In this document: positions 16,674 through 23,902 of the stretch, piece by piece
How positions within the stretch are numbered: the first letter of the stretch is position 1
Layout of the letters: each line of letters opens with the position of its first letter
Origin: an uncultured Bacteroidota bacterium
GTDB lineage: Bacteria; Bacteroidota; Bacteroidia; NS11-12g; UBA955
NCBI GenBank assembly: GCA_903959115.1
Contig: CAJBVU010000004.1
Location: 1 to 26,996 of the forward strand
DNA: 26,996 bases
Direction: 5' to 3'
Program-made: the position numbers and the translations under genes
The notes under the pieces: model-generated
Told to the model about the DNA's origin: nothing
The model's database searches: none
The model's input: only the letters and a program-made list of their open reading frames with translations

Positions 16674-19600
16674 ATGATAAAAAAACTCTGCTTTATCCTA
16701 CTTTCTGTTTTTGCGCTGAAATTGACAGCCCAAAGTGGAAGTTTTAGTCCTGTACCGGCTACTTTTATTGCGGAGTTTGAAACGTTTATCAACCGCCCTG
16801 GAGATAAGAACCTTACCAAGAATTTCAATATTTTTAAGGAGAATTGGGAAATGGGCAAATTTTCGCCCAGTCAGCAGAAATTTATCATCGATATTTCAAA
16901 TCAAATGCTGGCCGAAAAAATGGCAGTCCAACCGCATTTTGAATTATACATCGCAACGGTAGCGGCATTTTTGCAAAACAATTTGCCCGATAAAGTGCTC
17001 GTTCAATGGCAAGGCATCACCAAGTCGTTGTTGGGCAATTCCAACAAAGAGTACCTCGAATTTCTTCAAACCACTGCCAATTTGTTCGCCGATAAAGTCA
17101 TTTACAAATCGGGGACGGCAGTTTGGAGCGTGGATACTCTGGACTTTGACCTGGTTTACAAAAATGAAATAGAAATACGCTTTGGTGAAGTCGCCCTAAC
17201 CTGTACTGGGTTTATGGACAAAATGGTGATTAGCGCTACCAAAGGAGTGTATAATCCATTGAAGAATGTTTGGGTTGGTGATTACGGTACCGCAGATTTC
17301 AAACGATGCCTACCCACCGAATCGGCTTGGGTTAAGTTTGGAAAATATCGCTTGAACATGGATCAAAACATCTATTCGGTGGACTCTGCGCAGTTGGTTT
17401 ATGGAAGGTATTTTAAAACACCGGTCTTGGGTAAATTTACCGACAAATTGAGTACTGCAACGGATTCTTTAAAAGTAAAGAAATCGGGATTTCCACAGTT
17501 TAATTCATACGATAACGAATTGTTGGTGAGTGGAATCGTGGGTGATGAGTCTTTTTTTAGAGGGGGTTTTTCGATGCAAGGACATTCCATTACTACGGCC
17601 ACTGCCAATGGCAAACCGTCGGTGATCGACGTGTTCTACAAAGGCAAAAAGAAGGTCACCTTAAAAAGTAAATCGTTCAAAATCCAGGACGGAATTGCAG
17701 GGACTTTGCAGAGTGAATTCACCATGTATCTGGACAGTGTCACAACCGTTTACCATCCGTTTGTGAAGGTGAATTTTATCTTCAAGGATAATAAACTCAT
17801 TATAGATAGAGGTGAAGAGGGTTTGATGCGCGTTCCATTTCAAGACAATTTTCACAACGTAAATATTGATGTACAGCAGGTTCGTTGGATTGTTACGGAG
17901 CCATTTGTTGATTTCGACAACGTGAACAACGAGATGGAAGCTAGAATTTCATCCGATGACTTCTTTCGGGACATACTATACAATCGATTGCAAGGTCCTT
18001 TGAGGTCGCATCCGTTGGAAGGTTTGGTCGCTTACTATAACCGTCAGCCCGAAGATCCCATCGCCAAACAAATAGAGAAGGATATCAAAAACTTGATGTT
18101 GTCAAAGGATCCCGCTGATAAGGCAAAATTGGATGCCAAGCTCAAGCAGTTACAAGCGCAGAAAGCCAAAACGCGTGAGTTTTACAAGGCAGATCAGCGC
18201 ATCAAATTTTCATTGGATGACTACGCATTTTTTCAGAAAACCCAGAAAGAATATTTGGTAGTTCCGTTTCTTGAATTGCATGATCAAGGATATATTAATT
18301 ATTTGCAAGATCAAGACAGTGTTACCTTGTTGCCAAAAGCGTTTCGATATGTGCAAGCGCACCAGAAATCAAGGGATTACGATGTGATTCGAATTTCTTC
18401 TATTGTTGGAAAACGATCCAATTTCACACTGAATCTGCTGAGCAATGAAATGAATTTGGAGGGGGTTTCGAAGTTCTACTTTTCCGATTCTCAAAACGTA
18501 ATTGTGGTGCCAACAGAGCAGCAAGTGACCTTAACCAAGAATCGGGGGTTGCGCTTTGGCGGACAGTTGAGGGCGGGGAGATTCGATTTTTACGGTAAAA
18601 AATACGTTTTCAATTACGGTCAGTTCAATATTGCTATGTCGGCCGTAGATTCCTTACGGATGTACTTTCCCGATTCCTCAGGACGCAGATTGGTGCCCAT
18701 CAAATCGGTGTTGAGGAATGTGAGTGGGACGTTATACATCGACAAGCCCAATAATAAGTCGGGGAATAAGGACTATCCGGAATATCCCATTTTTGTATCT
18801 GACAAGGGTAGTGAGGTATTGTATGATAAGCCTCATATTCATGGGGGAGCTTACGAAGGCGATAAGTTTAAGTTTGTGGTGGACCCGTTCACGATCGACA
18901 GTTTGGATAATTTCACGATTGCGGGTTTACGCTTCGACGGTAATTTTATTTCTGATGGCATTTTCCCAGAGTTTAGGCATTACGTGACCATTCAAAAGGA
19001 TTACTCTTTAGGTTTTATCAAACACACGCCCCCAGGTGGTTACTCGATGTATCGCGGAAAGGGCTTGGGTGAAATGACCATGAATTTGAGTGAAGAGGGT
19101 TTTTATGGTACCGATGGTACGATCAGTTACCAAGGTTCTAAAAGTGAGTTTTCTAAGATTTTGTTATTGCCCAAAAAGGCTGTGGGTGTGTTGAATAGAT
19201 ATGATTTGACCGAGAATACCAAGTTTCCAGAAACCCATGCGGTGATGGCCAACATGGAATGGAATCCTTATCAGGATGAATACAAAGTGACAAATGGGGC
19301 AACGCCAATCAAGGTGTTTAAGGTGGGACATGATTTCACGGGTACAATGACGCAATCACCGAGTGTGATGAAGGGCAACGGAACTTTGGCATGGGAGCAG
19401 GCCAGATTTACTAGTGCTGAACAGATCTTTGGCCCAAAAAAGACATCGGCCAAGCAAGCCAGTTTACAGATTTATGCGGCGGATTCTTCGCGGATGGCTT
19501 TTGAGACTAGCAATATCAACGGGACGATGGACTTTAATACACGCATCGGAACATTTACCAAGAACGAGGCGGGTTCTATGACCAAGTTTGATTACAATAT

Positions 19601-21185
19601 GTATCAGACCAATCTCACCGATTACAAGTGGGATATGGACAAGAAGATCATTCAGGCCAGGGTGGGTCCTTCTTTGGCCGGTCAGACACCCATTTTTGCC
19701 AGTACCAATCCAACGCAAGGGGGCTTGAGTTTTGAAGCCAAAAAAGCCGATTACAGTTTGGTGGATTACACGCTTAAGATTAGTGAAATACCGTTTATTG
19801 ACATCGCTGATTCACGACTTTTCCTGAAAGATGGAAAGGCAACAGTGAGGGCAAATGCGGATATGGATCATTTGGATAGCACTCGTTTGTTGGCCGGCAG
19901 GGATAATAAGTTCCATGAGATTTATAAGTTGCGGGTGAAGGTTTATGGCAAGAATAAGATTCGTGGCAACGGGTATTATCAGTATGTTAATAGTAGGGGT
20001 GGCAGGCAAGAGTTTTTCTTGGATAGTGTGATCGTGAACGACAATCAGCGTGTAGAAGGGGTGGGTAAGATCGCCGAGGAAAACAATTTCACATTGGAGA
20101 CAAAGATTGGATACAAGGGCTTTGCTCAGATCGAAAGTACAGAGAAGTTGATTCGATTTACCGGGTACGTGAAGCCATTACACACGTTTAAAAACATTTA
20201 TCCATCGGCTTGGATTCGGTTCGATAGCCGTGTGGATCCCAAAGATGTTGTGTTGGATATGAACGATCCGCGCGACAAAGACAATAAGAAGCAATATGTG
20301 GGTTTATTTGTGGCCAACGATTCAAGTCACGTGTATCCTTTGATGTATTCTTGGAAGCGCAGGTATTCCGACGATGATGTTACGAACGATACAGGGATTT
20401 TCTACTACGATCACAAGACGGAGAGTTTCTATGCCGGCAGTAAGTCGAGGTTGCGCGACGGTGGATTGAAAGGCAGTTGGATTCAGTTTAACGAGAAAGA
20501 TCATACCATTCATGCGGAAGGACCTTTGGATTTTGGATTGGAGACGCCCAATATTCACTTTAAGAATGCGGGGACGGCGGATTTGTACCGAGGGGATAGT
20601 TCGTTTGTCTTTAACATGGCGATGATGTTAGATTTCCCAATGCCTCAGGATTATGTGACGGCTTTGGTGGCTTTGATCAATGAGAATGGTGGGACAACGT
20701 CTACAGTGAATACGGACTTCTTTAAGCGATGTTTGGGCGAAATGATGGATAATGAGAAGAGTGCACGTCAGGCCTTGGCCAACTTAGAGAAGAATGGCGA
20801 ATTGACAGGCAAAGACGAGGCGAATTATGCTTTTGTTTTGAGTGATGCAACTTTCCGCTGGGACAGCAAGATGCGGGGAATGTACTGCGACGATATCGTT
20901 TCGGTTGCCAGTATCGCAGGGAAGCCTATCAACAAGAGTTTAAGGGCAACGATGTTACTGGAGCACAAGCGAAGCGGACAGAATATGTATATGTATTTGG
21001 AGCTTGGTGCGAGCGATTATATCTATATCAATTTGACGAAAACGGTGGCAAATATATATTGCTCTGATGAAAAGATGCAGGGTGTTTTGGCTGCTACGAT
21101 GAGCAAGATTAAGGCCGAAGGCTTCTATATCAGACCCGCTACTGAACGTCAGGCCGAGAAGTTTATTCGTCGATTTGAGGAATAA
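16674..21185 (+). CDS. Giant exported protein, family not recognised
   Basis: This gene encodes 1503 residues with a clear signal peptide (1-20, ending L-T-A-Q), so it is exported to the periplasm or outer membrane. After a probably helical N-terminal region (about 25-140) comes a very long strand-rich section with many alternating hydrophobic and polar residues. That section contains a charged helical insert at about 462-505 (KDPADKAKLDAKLKQLQAQK). Around 1330-1503 a mixed helical C-terminal part ends in F-I-R-R-F-E-E, not an aromatic barrel signature. I see no T9SS sorting domain, TonB box, carboxypeptidase-like domain or catalytic motif. The strand pattern suggests a solenoid or an LptD-N/AsmA-like fold, but that is a guess. 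It follows tpiA in the same direction and converges on truA. No frameshift is seen. Function unknown. Confidence 0.85.
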   Translation: MIKKLCFILLSVFALKLTAQSGSFSPVPATFIAEFETFINRPGDKNLTKNFNIFKENWEMGKFSPSQQKFIIDISNQMLAEKMAVQPHFELYIATVAAFLQNNLPDKVLVQWQGITKSLLGNSNKEYLEFLQTTANLFADKVIYKSGTAVWSVDTLDFDLVYKNEIEIRFGEVALTCTGFMDKMVISATKGVYNPLKNVWVGDYGTADFKRCLPTESAWVKFGKYRLNMDQNIYSVDSAQLVYGRYFKTPVLGKFTDKLSTATDSLKVKKSGFPQFNSYDNELLVSGIVGDESFFRGGFSMQGHSITTATANGKPSVIDVFYKGKKKVTLKSKSFKIQDGIAGTLQSEFTMYLDSVTTVYHPFVKVNFIFKDNKLIIDRGEEGLMRVPFQDNFHNVNIDVQQVRWIVTEPFVDFDNVNNEMEARISSDDFFRDILYNRLQGPLRSHPLEGLVAYYNRQPEDPIAKQIEKDIKNLMLSKDPADKAKLDAKLKQLQAQKAKTREFYKADQRIKFSLDDYAFFQKTQKEYLVVPFLELHDQGYINYLQDQDSVTLLPKAFRYVQAHQKSRDYDVIRISSIVGKRSNFTLNLLSNEMNLEGVSKFYFSDSQNVIVVPTEQQVTLTKNRGLRFGGQLRAGRFDFYGKKYVFNYGQFNIAMSAVDSLRMYFPDSSGRRLVPIKSVLRNVSGTLYIDKPNNKSGNKDYPEYPIFVSDKGSEVLYDKPHIHGGAYEGDKFKFVVDPFTIDSLDNFTIAGLRFDGNFISDGIFPEFRHYVTIQKDYSLGFIKHTPPGGYSMYRGKGLGEMTMNLSEEGFYGTDGTISYQGSKSEFSKILLLPKKAVGVLNRYDLTENTKFPETHAVMANMEWNPYQDEYKVTNGATPIKVFKVGHDFTGTMTQSPSVMKGNGTLAWEQARFTSAEQIFGPKKTSAKQASLQIYAADSSRMAFETSNINGTMDFNTRIGTFTKNEAGSMTKFDYNMYQTNLTDYKWDMDKKIIQARVGPSLAGQTPIFASTNPTQGGLSFEAKKADYSLVDYTLKISEIPFIDIADSRLFLKDGKATVRANADMDHLDSTRLLAGRDNKFHEIYKLRVKVYGKNKIRGNGYYQYVNSRGGRQEFFLDSVIVNDNQRVEGVGKIAEENNFTLETKIGYKGFAQIESTEKLIRFTGYVKPLHTFKNIYPSAWIRFDSRVDPKDVVLDMNDPRDKDNKKQYVGLFVANDSSHVYPLMYSWKRRYSDDDVTNDTGIFYYDHKTESFYAGSKSRLRDGGLKGSWIQFNEKDHTIHAEGPLDFGLETPNIHFKNAGTADLYRGDSSFVFNMAMMLDFPMPQDYVTALVALINENGGTTSTVNTDFFKRCLGEMMDNEKSARQALANLEKNGELTGKDEANYAFVLSDATFRWDSKMRGMYCDDIVSVASIAGKPINKSLRATMLLEHKRSGQNMYMYLELGASDYIYINLTKTVANIYCSDEKMQGVLAATMSKIKAEGFYIRPATERQAEKFIRRFEE

Positions 21186-21206
21186 GAATAATTATTTTTT
21201 ATTTGG

Positions 21207-21962
21207 TTAGCCCATGGGATTGCCTTCGGCAATGGCTGTGGGATATTTCACATCCGTTAGGTGGAGTCCTTGGGCCGGCGCAGACGCGCCGGCCTCACTT
21301 CTTGAACCACCCACGAAAATGGCTTCAAAATCTGCGGGTGAGATTTTCCCTTGTCCAACTTCTACCATCGTTCCTACGAGCGCCCTTACCATATTGCGAA
21401 GAAACCGATTGGCCTGGATCTGAAAAGTGTATCCCGCTTCGGTGATCATCCACTCGGCAATAAACACTTCGCACCTGGGGTTGCCATTGGGGATTTCTCC
21501 TTTGCAAAAGGCTTGAAACGGATGTTTGCCAACAATTGCGGCAGCACATTGATTCATTGCGGCCACATTGAGTTCTGTGGCAAGCCACCAAGAAGTATTT
21601 GTGGTAAAGGGGTTCTTTGATCGATGAATGTGATAGTGATATTCACGTTGTGTAGCTGAAAATCTTGAATGAAAATCCTCATTTACGGCAACGATTTTTT
21701 TGATGCCAATACTGTTGGGGAGCATCTTATTTAATCTGATGTCTAAATCAACCGGAATATTTTCTGGTCCATCAAAATGGGCAACGAAGTAACTCGCGTG
21801 GACGCCAGCATCGGTTCTTCCACAACCCATCGTTTCGATCTTTTGATTGCAGACTTGACTCAGCGCTTTGTCGATTTCGCCCTGAACGGTAATCGTATTG
21901 TTTTGAACTTGCCAGCCCCCAAAATGGGTGCCTTCATAGGCCAATTCAATTTTGTATCGCAT
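21207..21962 (-). CDS. truA: tRNA pseudouridine synthase TruA
   Basis: TruA converts uridines 38-40 in the anticodon arm of many tRNAs to pseudouridine. The catalytic aspartate is D51 in GCGRTDAGVHA (about 46-56). Other family motifs are YEGTHFGGWQVQ (9-20), FHSRFSATQREYHYHI near 108-123, and the C-terminal RFLRNMVRALVGTM with the RSEAG segment near the end. Length 251 residues, normal. The frame is open 16 codons further upstream into the thiolase, but MRYKIELAYEG is the family start. That ATG shares one base with the thiolase stop (TAATG), so the pair is translationally coupled. It converges with the giant gene across 21 bases of A/T-rich sequence with no good terminator. Confidence 0.96.
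   Translation of the reverse strand: MRYKIELAYEGTHFGGWQVQNNTITVQGEIDKALSQVCNQKIETMGCGRTDAGVHASYFVAHFDGPENIPVDLDIRLNKMLPNSIGIKKIVAVNEDFHSRFSATQREYHYHIHRSKNPFTTNTSWWLATELNVAAMNQCAAAIVGKHPFQAFCKGEIPNGNPRCEVFIAEWMITEAGYTFQIQANRFLRNMVRALVGTMVEVGQGKISPADFEAIFVGGSRSEAGASAPAQGLHLTDVKYPTAIAEGNPMG
21273..21294. repeat. Perfect 9-bp GC-rich inverted repeat inside truA
   Basis: GGCCGGCGC, loop AGAC, GCGCCGGCC form a perfect, very stable hairpin inside the 3' end of truA. The bases encode the conserved TruA stretch E-A-G-A-S-A-P-A, so the symmetry may be a by-product of alanine and glycine codons. It lies about 88 bases past the stop of the converging giant gene, but no T-run follows on either strand. 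It might slow polymerase, but I do not call it a terminator. Confidence 0.5.
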
Positions 21963-23164
21963 TACAAATTTTCGTAAATGATCGCGCAGCCTTGTCCAAC
22001 CCCAATACACATGGTTGCCAAACCATATTTTAACGACTTATTGCGATTCATGTGATGCAGAAGTGTGGCTGAAATGCGGGTTCCAGAGGCCCCTAATGGA
22101 TGACCGATGGCGATGCTTCCTCCATTTGGATTTACGATGCTACGGTCGATCTCTAAGGTTCTCATGCTTGCCAAAACCTGCGCGGCGAAGGCTTCGTTCA
22201 GTTCCGCGACATCGAGGTCTTGAATGGTAAGTCCTGCGTTTTTTAGCGCCTTTTGCGTTGCTGGAACAGGTCCGATTCCCATGATACTTGGATCAACACC
22301 GGCTGCTCCGATTCCCGCAACGCGTGCCATTGGGGTAAGGCCCAATTGCTTTACCATTTCTTCCGAGGCCAGTATGCAAACTGCGGCGCCATCGTTGATG
22401 CCCGAGCTATTTCCTGCGGTCACTGAACCCCCTTCTTTGAAGGCGGGTTTTAGCGATGCAAGAACACTTACTTCGCTAAGTCTTGGATGTTCGTCGGTGT
22501 TGAAAAGTATCGCATCGCCCTTTTTTTGAGGAATGGGAACGGCTACAATTTCTTGGTTAAAGAGTCCAGCTGCCTGCGCATTTTTCCAATTGAGTTGGGT
22601 TTCATAGGCAAACAGATCTTGGTCTTCCCGGGAAATTTTAAATTGCTGGGCGACGTTTTCTGCTGTTTCACCCATAGAAAATGGATGATACATTTTCGCC
22701 AAAGTTTTATTGGTAAACCTCCATCCGATGGTGGTATCGTAAATTTCGGGCGTTCTAGAGAAGGCTGCATCGGCTTTGGCCATCACAAAAGGAGCGCGCG
22801 TCATGCTTTCTGTGCCGCCGGCAACTACCAAATGGGCTTGGCCTGATGCAATCGACATGGCGCCATTCATTATACTTTGAAGTCCACTAGCACACAATCG
22901 GTTTACGGTGTAACCTGGAACTGAGGTCGGGATTCCGGCCATCAAGGATGCCATTCTCGCCACGTTTCGGTTATCCTCGCCGGCTTGGTTTGCCGCGCCC
23001 AAAATCACCTCGTCGATAGCAGCAGGGTCAATATTGGGGTTTCGTGCCAAAATCGATTGAATTACATGCGCTGCAAGATCATCGGGTCTAATTGCGGCGA
23101 GGGTGCCACCAAATTTACCTACAGGCGTTCTCAGAATGTCAATCACATAAACCGGAGTCTTCAT
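21962..23164 (-). CDS. Thiolase, PaaJ/PcaF-like acetyl-CoA acyltransferase
   Basis: This is a degradative-type thiolase that cleaves 3-oxoacyl-CoA to acetyl-CoA and a shortened acyl-CoA. The nucleophile is C91 (VNRLCASG), with H355 in GHPLGASG and C386 in CIGVGQG completing the active site. Segments ANQAGEDNRNVARMA (58-72), ESMTRAPFVM (about 118-127) and YDTTIGWRF (about 141-149) closely resemble 3-oxoadipyl-CoA thiolases (PcaF/PaaJ) of aromatic breakdown. No other aromatic or beta-oxidation gene is in view, so a general fatty-acid thiolase (FadA/AtoB-type) is also possible. Length 400 residues, normal. It is the first gene of a two-gene unit with truA and is divergent from the small membrane-protein gene, with 59 bases between them. 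Confidence 0.9.
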   Translation of the reverse strand: MKTPVYVIDILRTPVGKFGGTLAAIRPDDLAAHVIQSILARNPNIDPAAIDEVILGAANQAGEDNRNVARMASLMAGIPTSVPGYTVNRLCASGLQSIMNGAMSIASGQAHLVVAGGTESMTRAPFVMAKADAAFSRTPEIYDTTIGWRFTNKTLAKMYHPFSMGETAENVAQQFKISREDQDLFAYETQLNWKNAQAAGLFNQEIVAVPIPQKKGDAILFNTDEHPRLSEVSVLASLKPAFKEGGSVTAGNSSGINDGAAVCILASEEMVKQLGLTPMARVAGIGAAGVDPSIMGIGPVPATQKALKNAGLTIQDLDVAELNEAFAAQVLASMRTLEIDRSIVNPNGGSIAIGHPLGASGTRISATLLHHMNRNKSLKYGLATMCIGVGQGCAIIYENL

Positions 23165-23186
23165 TCTGCAAAATTCAACAATTTCA

Positions 23187-23216
23187 TTGATTGCGCATCG
23201 GTAAATTTTATATTTG
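23187..23216 (+). promoter_or_regulatory. Bacteroidota-type promoter for the small membrane-protein gene
   Basis: TTG at 23187-23189, a 19-base spacer and TATATTTG at 23209-23216 fit the TTG-N19-21-TAnnTTTG consensus. The ATG follows 7 bases later, implying a very short or absent leader. Confidence 0.6.
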
Positions 23217-23223
23217 CTTTTTT

Positions 23224-23766
23224 ATGCAGCAAAGGCGTTCAATAGGAGGGTTGAAATTTTTAAACCAAACGATGGCCTTGCTTTTGTTGCTGCTTATTCC
23301 GGGGCTTACGTTTTTGCAGGTTTTTGCTTATAAATATCAGCGCCACTTGTTGAAATCACAATTAGAAAAAGAATGGGTGTCTGAGATGGGGGAGACGCTG
23401 TTTTTACCCCTTACCGAAGAATACGCTTCCATCCAATCGGGTGATGAAATTGAATTGGGCGATAAAAAGTATGATATCATCACCGTTGAATTGCTGCAAA
23501 ATGGATATCGTGTGATGGCATTTGAAGATGATTTGGAGAAAGTACTTGAGTCGCAGATGAAAGAAGTTCCCGCATCGGGCACTTCAAAAGGTCATGAGAA
23601 ATCTACCGGCGTATGGTTCTCCAAAGTAAAATGGGATATTCCATCGAGTACCGAAACGTTATTTGCCCTGACATCTGTTGATTTAGATGCGTTGGGTTTT
23701 GTTGTGCGTATTATTCCCGATATCTGTCTGGATGTCGATTCACCTCCTCCAAGATTACTTTCTTAA
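23224..23766 (+). CDS. Small membrane-anchored protein next to a TonB receptor
   Basis: The product has 180 residues with one strong transmembrane helix at about 18-36 (MALLLLLLIPGLTFLQVF) after a basic N-terminus, so it is probably anchored in the inner membrane with the rest in the periplasm. After a short amphipathic linker (YKYQRHLLKSQLEKEW) there is a small strand-rich domain with E-L-G-D-K-K-Y-D-I-I near 77-86, and the tail is proline-rich (SPPPRLLS). From memory, similar small proteins of about this size sit beside TonB-dependent receptors in other Bacteroidota, but I know of no assigned function. The frame opens at a TTG at 23191 inside the promoter, so I chose the ATG 7 bases after the TATATTTG element. 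No metal-binding histidine cluster is seen. Confidence 0.75.
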   Translation: MQQRRSIGGLKFLNQTMALLLLLLIPGLTFLQVFAYKYQRHLLKSQLEKEWVSEMGETLFLPLTEEYASIQSGDEIELGDKKYDIITVELLQNGYRVMAFEDDLEKVLESQMKEVPASGTSKGHEKSTGVWFSKVKWDIPSSTETLFALTSVDLDALGFVVRIIPDICLDVDSPPPRLLS

Positions 23767-23842
23767 TGTAGGCAAAAGGATGTTGCAGTCGCCCAAAGAG
23801 GGTGGTACTTATCCTGTGTTTATCGAATTGCAGACCTCATGG

Positions 23843-23874
23843 TTTGGATTTGATTTAATTACTGCTTGCATTTG
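23843..23874 (+). promoter_or_regulatory. Possible promoter for the TonB receptor
   Basis: TTTG at 23843-23846, a 20-base spacer and TGCATTTG at 23867-23874 resemble the Bacteroidota consensus with one mismatch (TG for TA). It lies 28 bases before the chosen ATG. The 136-base gap between the small gene and the receptor otherwise holds only A/T-rich leader. Confidence 0.35.
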
Positions 23875-23880
23875 GCAAGC
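23864..23880. promoter_or_regulatory. Inverted repeat overlapping the possible -7 element
   Basis: GCTTGC, 5-base spacer ATTTG, GCAAGC form a perfect 6-5-6 dyad. It covers the TGCATTTG element, a position suited to a repressor site or a small leader hairpin. No regulator gene is in the window to pair with it. Confidence 0.35.
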
Positions 23881-23902
23881 CAATTATAAAACAATTAAGA
23901 AA

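Noticed and set aside
21186..21206. A/T-rich palindrome AATAATTATT plus T-run between the giant gene and truA as a shared terminator
   Set aside because: The stem would be only weak A-T pairs, so it is unlikely to stop transcription; nothing else in the 21 bases supports one.
21273..21294. GC-rich hairpin inside truA as a terminator
   Set aside because: No T-run follows on either strand and the bases encode a conserved TruA segment.
23687..23902. Longer N-terminus for the TonB receptor
   Set aside because: The extra 72 codons overlap the small gene and would bury the obvious signal peptide that begins at 23903.
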